From Bimastos eiseni (taxonomy: Eukaryota > Annelida > Clitellata > Crassiclitellata > Lumbricidae): 64,000 nucleotides of DNA. The notes beneath the pieces are model-generated. The model searched no databases. It saw nothing but the letters and a program-made list of their open reading frames with translations, and was not told the DNA's origin. Shown piece by piece: positions 60,001-64,000 of the stretch. The position numbers and the translations under genes were made by a program. The first letter of the stretch is position 1. Every line of letters starts with the position of its first letter. The stretch lies in assembly GCA_959347315.1 (NCBI GenBank), contig OY365815.1:13431158-13495157 (forward strand), given 5' to 3'.

Positions 60001-60287
60001 CTGCGAACAAATAGGGGCTACTGTACAGTTTAAAATTTATAACTATTTGTAAGTGGAAGTATATATGCAGAAATTTGAGCAAGGGCACCTAGAGTTCGAT
60101 ATCCCATCAACTGTCCACATGCGGCCCATGTAGGCCACATAATTATTCCCATAGAGCCTAGAGGATCAGTAGGCTGTACAGCTAGCGTGGTTTTCACAAA
60201 ATGTCCAAGCAAATGCTGACCGGAGCCGTTCGGATGATTTTTTCTAATAATGAAGTGTAGAAGATGACAAATTTGGTACAACGGTTA

Positions 60288-60530
60288 TGACCATTATGTC
60301 GATGACGTTAATGGTGTACATGATCATTCTGAAGATGGTGATTTGTGTGACGACAACAACTACAACGACGACACTGATGATGGTGGTGATGATGATGATG
60401 ATGACGATGACGACAACGACGACGACAACGATGACGATGACGATGACGATGATGATGACGATGATGATTATGATGATGATGATTATGATGATGACGATGG
60501 TGATGATAACGACGACGATGATGAGAGCGT
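60288..60530. repeat. (GAT)n/(GAC)n satellite inside intron 2
   Basis: About 240 bases of GAT and GAC triplets reaching to within two bases of the exon 2 donor. Poly-Asp and Met/Thr forward frames and the Ile/Val reverse frame come from the repeat. Confidence 0.9.
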
Positions 60531-60532
60531 AC

Positions 60533-60697
60533 GTTTCTTCGATCTTCCTACGGAACAGACTGAACTCCGTGACGGAGAGTCGACCGTCGTTGTTGTGGTC
60601 GAAGCGTTTGACAAAGTGCAGCGCTCTGTCTTCCGGATATTTCAGCTCCGTCCTAAGGATGTCTATCGCCTGCTCAAAGCTAATGAACTCCTCACCT
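60533..60697 (-). CDS. EF-hand gene, exon 2 (EF1 degenerate, EF2)
   Basis: Acceptor TGACTGCAG ends at 60698; the donor GTACGC starts at 60532. The 165 bases encode GEEFISFEQAIDILRTEL, the second half of an EF-hand whose calcium-binding Asp residues are missing in this exon. A full loop follows: D-H-N-N-D-G-R-L-S-V-T-E inside VKRFDHNNDGRLSVTEF. A possible alternative acceptor two bases downstream would change the phase and is less consistent with exon 1. Confidence 0.8.
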
Positions 60698-61958
60698 CTG
60701 CAGTCACAGACACAAACAAACACACGCTCGAATGCATGGGTAATTGGTCAAACTCCTCATGCATAACTATAGGTAGGAATCACCAATTCTTTGCAAATCT
60801 GAAACCAAGGTCTATTTGACTAAACAATGTGCGATCGATAATCGTTAATTGCTATTTGACGAAAGCAGAAATAACGTAAAACACGATTCACATTGTCGAT
60901 TATAATTATTGTCAATCATTCTTAATTTGGTATCTCTGGCAACCTGAAACCTATCTCCTCTTTAAGTCTATGACATGACGCATCGCGGGTGCCCTGCTGG
61001 TAAATTTTGAGTTTACGACATATAGCGCATAACTAGCGCTGCCCATGGCCTGCTCCCTCCCATCGTCGTACATGAGGCCAGGGTGGCAGTTGTTGCCCTG
61101 GGGTTCAGCCAACCCAAGCAGACACCGTCTACATAGCCAGTACATTTAATATGCGTCATGACCAGACTTGGTCTCGGTCGTTTGTCTGGTGAAATTGGCA
61201 ATTTCTGGTCAACTCTGAACCAACATGACAGAAGAGCCTGGCGCTTCATAAATCGATATGCGCCTCGATAAGTTGACCTTGGCGCCCAAGTCCTCTTTTT
61301 TAGGGGATATAGTGGGAAGATTATTGGCTGGGAGCAGCAGACATTGATGGGGCAATAACGACTAAAGGACGATGCCTACTAGCAAGATACTTTGCTAAGT
61401 AATTTAATCAATTGTCGTCTATTTACTTTAAATAATATTATTTCCATTGTTAATTTGTCCGCGATTTTGCCTCACACTTACTATTGTGATTTGCCTAACA
61501 TTGCTTTAATAAATAGTATAGTAATAATGACGATCATTATAATGATAATAATAGCGCCTCTGCGTAGATATCTTGATGGGGCGCTATATCAAGTATTTAT
61601 TATTGATATTATTGAATAATATAATACTAATAATCATTATCGCTACTGCAACGGACAATGAAAACTATTACTACTAGGGATGAACCGAGTTTGAATTTCT
61701 TGCCGAGTCCGAGTTTCAAATATTTAATAAATCTCATTTTCTTGATTTTTAGATTGGCAGTTTGCACAACCTTTATGGATTTGTTTGTTTTGTCATAGGT
61801 TACACTAAAAAGTTATAACTAGTAAGCACTAACAATAACAGTATTTGGGATTTTAATTAGTAGCAGCAGCATCATCATCGTCATCGTCATCATCATCATC
61901 ATAATCATCATATTTATAATCATTTCCATCAGCGATGAAGCATAAAGAAGTTGCCTAC
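60698..61958 (-). other. intron 1 of the EF-hand gene
   Basis: 1,261 bases. At 61,551-61,587 ATAGCGCC and GGCGCTAT form an inverted repeat, and (ATC)n lies at about 61,863-61,925. I searched for a small exon encoding the missing half of EF1 and found none. Confidence 0.4.
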
Positions 61959-62014
61959 GTGACTTTGGCCTTGAGTTCGAGCGCAACAGTTTTTATCTTG
62001 TTGAGGATCTCCAT
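61959..62014 (-). CDS. EF-hand gene, exon 1 (start codon)
   Basis: ATG at 62014-62012 stands in an excellent context (CTGCCATGGAG). It opens 18 codons, MEILNKIKTVALELKAKV, plus two bases, then a GTAGGC donor at 61958. The two leftover bases (AC) fit the one-base start of exon 2. An N-terminal helix before the first EF-hand is expected in this family, which this provides. The match rests on phase, context and position, not on a conserved motif. Confidence 0.45.
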
Positions 62015-62329
62015 GGCAGTGGAAAACCTAGGTGGAATGAGAGACGGACTCAGAACGATTCCACTCCAGTCAGGTGACAGACAGGATAACGACCTCGGAC
62101 CTGTTCAATTGCCGAACACCTTAAACACAATTGTAACCACCAATATCATTGACATCATCTTCAGGTTCTGATCAAGCTAAGTTAAGGCCATGTAGTACAA
62201 ATTAGGGTGAGATCTGGTCAGGACATAGATGTGCGATTGGTAGCTTTAGTGTGAGAGAAGAACCAATTTCTATTTGAGGAAAGTTACTATATGAGTAACT
62301 TGCTATATGAGGAAAGTTACTGGCCACAA

Positions 62330-62520
62330 TTCATTCATTTCCGAAATTTGATACCGCCCTTCTTCCAACAATTTCTTTTTACTGCAGAGCAAGGGTGTGC
62401 GAAGGATTTGCTCGAGGTCTCTACACAGTGACACCCCGGACGAGGCTCGAACCAGTGCGCTCAGCACACACTGAACGTTAGGGGCTGACTGCTCTAACCG
62501 ATCGGCCACTGTGTTCACCC
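62330..62520 (-). mobile_element. tRNA-derived SINE
   Basis: On the minus strand TGGCCGATCGGTTAGAGC (62508-62491) is a good A box with D-arm and GGTTCGAGCCT (62453-62443) a good B box. They are about 40 bases apart, close to tRNA spacing. The intervening arm does not pair as in a functional tRNA. The element continues toward about 62,330 with an unassigned body. It lies upstream of the EF-hand gene in the same orientation. Confidence 0.65.
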
Positions 62521-62522
62521 CA

Positions 62523-62970
62523 TCCCCTAAAAATCACAACCAAGTGAAGTTTTACTGTGGAGTACAATATAATGCACTGCAGCAGAATTAAGTACAATGT
62601 AATATACAATGCATTGCAATAAAACTGCAATGCATATAATATATGCATTGAAAGACAATACAATATCAGCGTGAAACGATTGTTATCGAAGCAAAGTAAA
62701 GTCGAGAGCCATCGACAGTCGCATTGTGTTGATACAGTTGTCAAAAACAGTAGGAGAGATATCTCCTGGATCTTTCTGTCGTTCATGAAGTGTCTCGTTT
62801 CCCTGTGGTCCTGTGTTTCTGTCTGTCTCTGTCGCTGTCAGACTCTGTCTCGATGTTGCTGGTCATAATGGCGTGATGTAGTGGAATTCGGCGACCAAGC
62901 GGTCGACGTTTGAGGAAACGAGAATGAACGACGTCCATTACATCTTCACTCGCAAACTTTATCCGTCTCC
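62523..62970. other. no gene seen
   Basis: TGCATTGCAAT/ACAATGTAATATACAATG words at about 62,560-62,670 resemble the inverse of the TTGCATTGTATTG minisatellite of the 10-kb units. The remainder is unique. Confidence 0.4.
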
Positions 62971-64000
62971 ATCTCCATCTCCGTCTGTCTGGCTGGCTGT
63001 CTGGCTGTCTGTCTCTCTCTTAGTATACCTCTGTCGGTGTTTCTTTACTTCGTCGTCTCTTTTACTCTTTAAGTGCGAGCTTTATCACTCCCTCTCTCGT
63101 CTCTTCTATTTTCTCGCGCCTTTCTGTTCTGCACCTCTCTCTCTGTCTCTCTGTCTCGCCATCTCTCTCTCTCTCTCTCTGTCTCTCTCTTTTTGTCTCT
63201 CTCTCTTATTGTCTCTCCTTGTCTCGCTCTCTGTCTCTCACTTTTTGTCTCTCTCTCTTATTGTCTCTCCTTGTCTCTCTCTCTTTCTCCCTCTCTCTCT
63301 GTCTCTTTCTTATTGTCTCTCCTTGTCTCTCTCTCTTTCTCCCTCTCTCTGTCTCTTTCTTATTGTCTCTCCTTGTCTCTCTCTCTTTCTCCCTCTCTCT
63401 CTGTCTCTCTCTTATTGTCTCTCTTTGTCTCTCTCTCTTTCTCCCTCTCTCTCTGTCTCTCTCTTATTGTCTCTCTTTGTCTCTCTCTCTTTCTCCCTCT
63501 CTCTCTGTCTCTTTCTTATTGTCTCTCCTTGTCTCTCTCTCTTTCTCCCTCTCTCTGTCTCTTTCTTATTGTCTCTCCTTGTCTCTCTCTCTTTCTCCCT
63601 CTCTCTCTGTCTCTCTCTTATTGTCTCTCTTTGTCTCTCTCTCTTTCTCCCTCTCTCTCTGTCTCTCTCTTATTGTCTCTCTTTGTCTCTCTCTCTTTCT
63701 CCCTCTCTCTCTGTCTCTCTTTTTGTCTCTCTCTCTTATTGTCTCTCTTTGTCTCTCTCTCTTTCTCCCTCTCTCTCTGTCTCTCTCTTATTGTCTCTCT
63801 TTGTCTCTCTCTCTTTCTCCCTCTCTCTCTGTCTCTCTTTTTGTCTCTCTCTCTTATTGTCTCTCTTTGTCTCTCTCTCTTTCTCCCTCTCTCTCTGTCT
63901 CTCTCTTATTGTCTCTCTTTGTCTCTCTCTCTTTCTCCCTCTCTCTCTGTCTCTCTTTTTGTCTCTCTCTCTTATTGTCTCTCTTTGTCTCTCTCTCTTT
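62971..64000. repeat. polypyrimidine satellite with 52-bp unit and 118-bp higher-order period
   Basis: CTCT/CTGT-rich sequence runs off the window end. From 63,206 the word TTATTG recurs at 63258, 63310, 63360, 63412, 63464, 63516, 63566, 63618, 63670, 63736, 63788, 63854, 63906 and 63972. Spacing is first 50-52, then alternates 66 and 52, giving a 118-bp block. The 66-base form holds an extra TTTTTGTCTCTCTC. A less regular 206-bp block (50+52+52+52) precedes it. Confidence 0.95.

Larger units (their letters stand above)
57642..62014 (-). other. EF-hand calcium-binding protein gene, four exons
   Basis: Four minus-strand exons (62014-61959, 60697-60533, 60000-59791, 57852-57642) join in frame with GT-AG introns, all in phase 2, into about 213 residues. 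Exons 2, 3 and 4 each encode a pair of EF-hand units, like calbindin-type proteins with six units. Five loops are canonical and should bind calcium; the first is degenerate. The product has no signal peptide or membrane segment and is probably cytosolic, acting as a calcium sensor or buffer. Exons 2-4 are very strong; exon 1 is the weakest link. A missing small exon that would complete the first EF-hand loop cannot be excluded. No vertebrate symbol is justified. The closest remembered relatives are calmodulin-like proteins of amphioxus and molluscs. Confidence 0.8.

Noticed and set aside
60343..60819. Asp-rich forward frame of 158 codons antisense to exon 2 of the EF-hand gene
   Set aside because: Its repeat part is the GAT/GAC intron satellite, and the rest is the shadow of the real minus-strand exon.

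Overview
The window is eukaryotic, almost certainly from a marine invertebrate animal. The signs are spliced exons with GT-AG borders, several decayed non-LTR retrotransposons of the CR1/L2 type, tRNA-headed SINEs, very dense micro- and minisatellites, and a frequent AGGCCTA word. I cannot fix the phylum; an echinoderm-like deuterostome or a lophotrochozoan would both fit. There are no prokaryotic operons, no rRNA and no intact tRNA gene. Most long open frames are translations of simple repeats.

Layout. Bases 1-15,458 are unique sequence with satellites, two candidate exons on the minus strand (1,626-1,841 and 10,969-11,134), a reverse-transcriptase fragment (3,291-3,860) and a LINE (12,520-14,225) that has been hit by a short insertion with a 15-bp target-site duplication and by 536 bp of pure TCAC repeat. 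Bases 15,459-46,378 are a head-to-tail array of a unit of about 10.13 kb: three full copies and 581 bp of a fourth, which runs into a 200-N assembly gap (46,379-46,578). I found only two differences between the full copies outside the first 250 bp. The left edge of the array is a perfect 26-bp inverted repeat. Each unit carries a candidate first coding exon, a LINE 3' relic, a CCAAT/E-box/TATA cluster, an uncharacterised ORF region, a tRNA-derived SINE head and many satellites. Bases 46,579-57,600 are (AAG)n, pyrimidine-rich satellites, a SINE-like piece, a 5' LINE fragment with a CCHC-type motif (51,449-52,422) and a LINE 3' end (53,170-53,945).

The only gene I can assemble with confidence is on the minus strand, 62,014 to 57,642. 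It has four exons with all introns in phase 2 and encodes about 213 residues with five canonical EF-hand loops and one degenerate N-terminal one, so it is probably a calcium-binding protein with six EF-hand units. The window ends in a 1-kb polypyrimidine satellite with a higher-order period of 118 bp.

The part most worth a second look is the 10.13-kb array and its fold-back edge. Whether it is a true recent amplification or an assembly artefact cannot be settled from sequence alone, but unit-specific differences argue against simple re-use of one unit.
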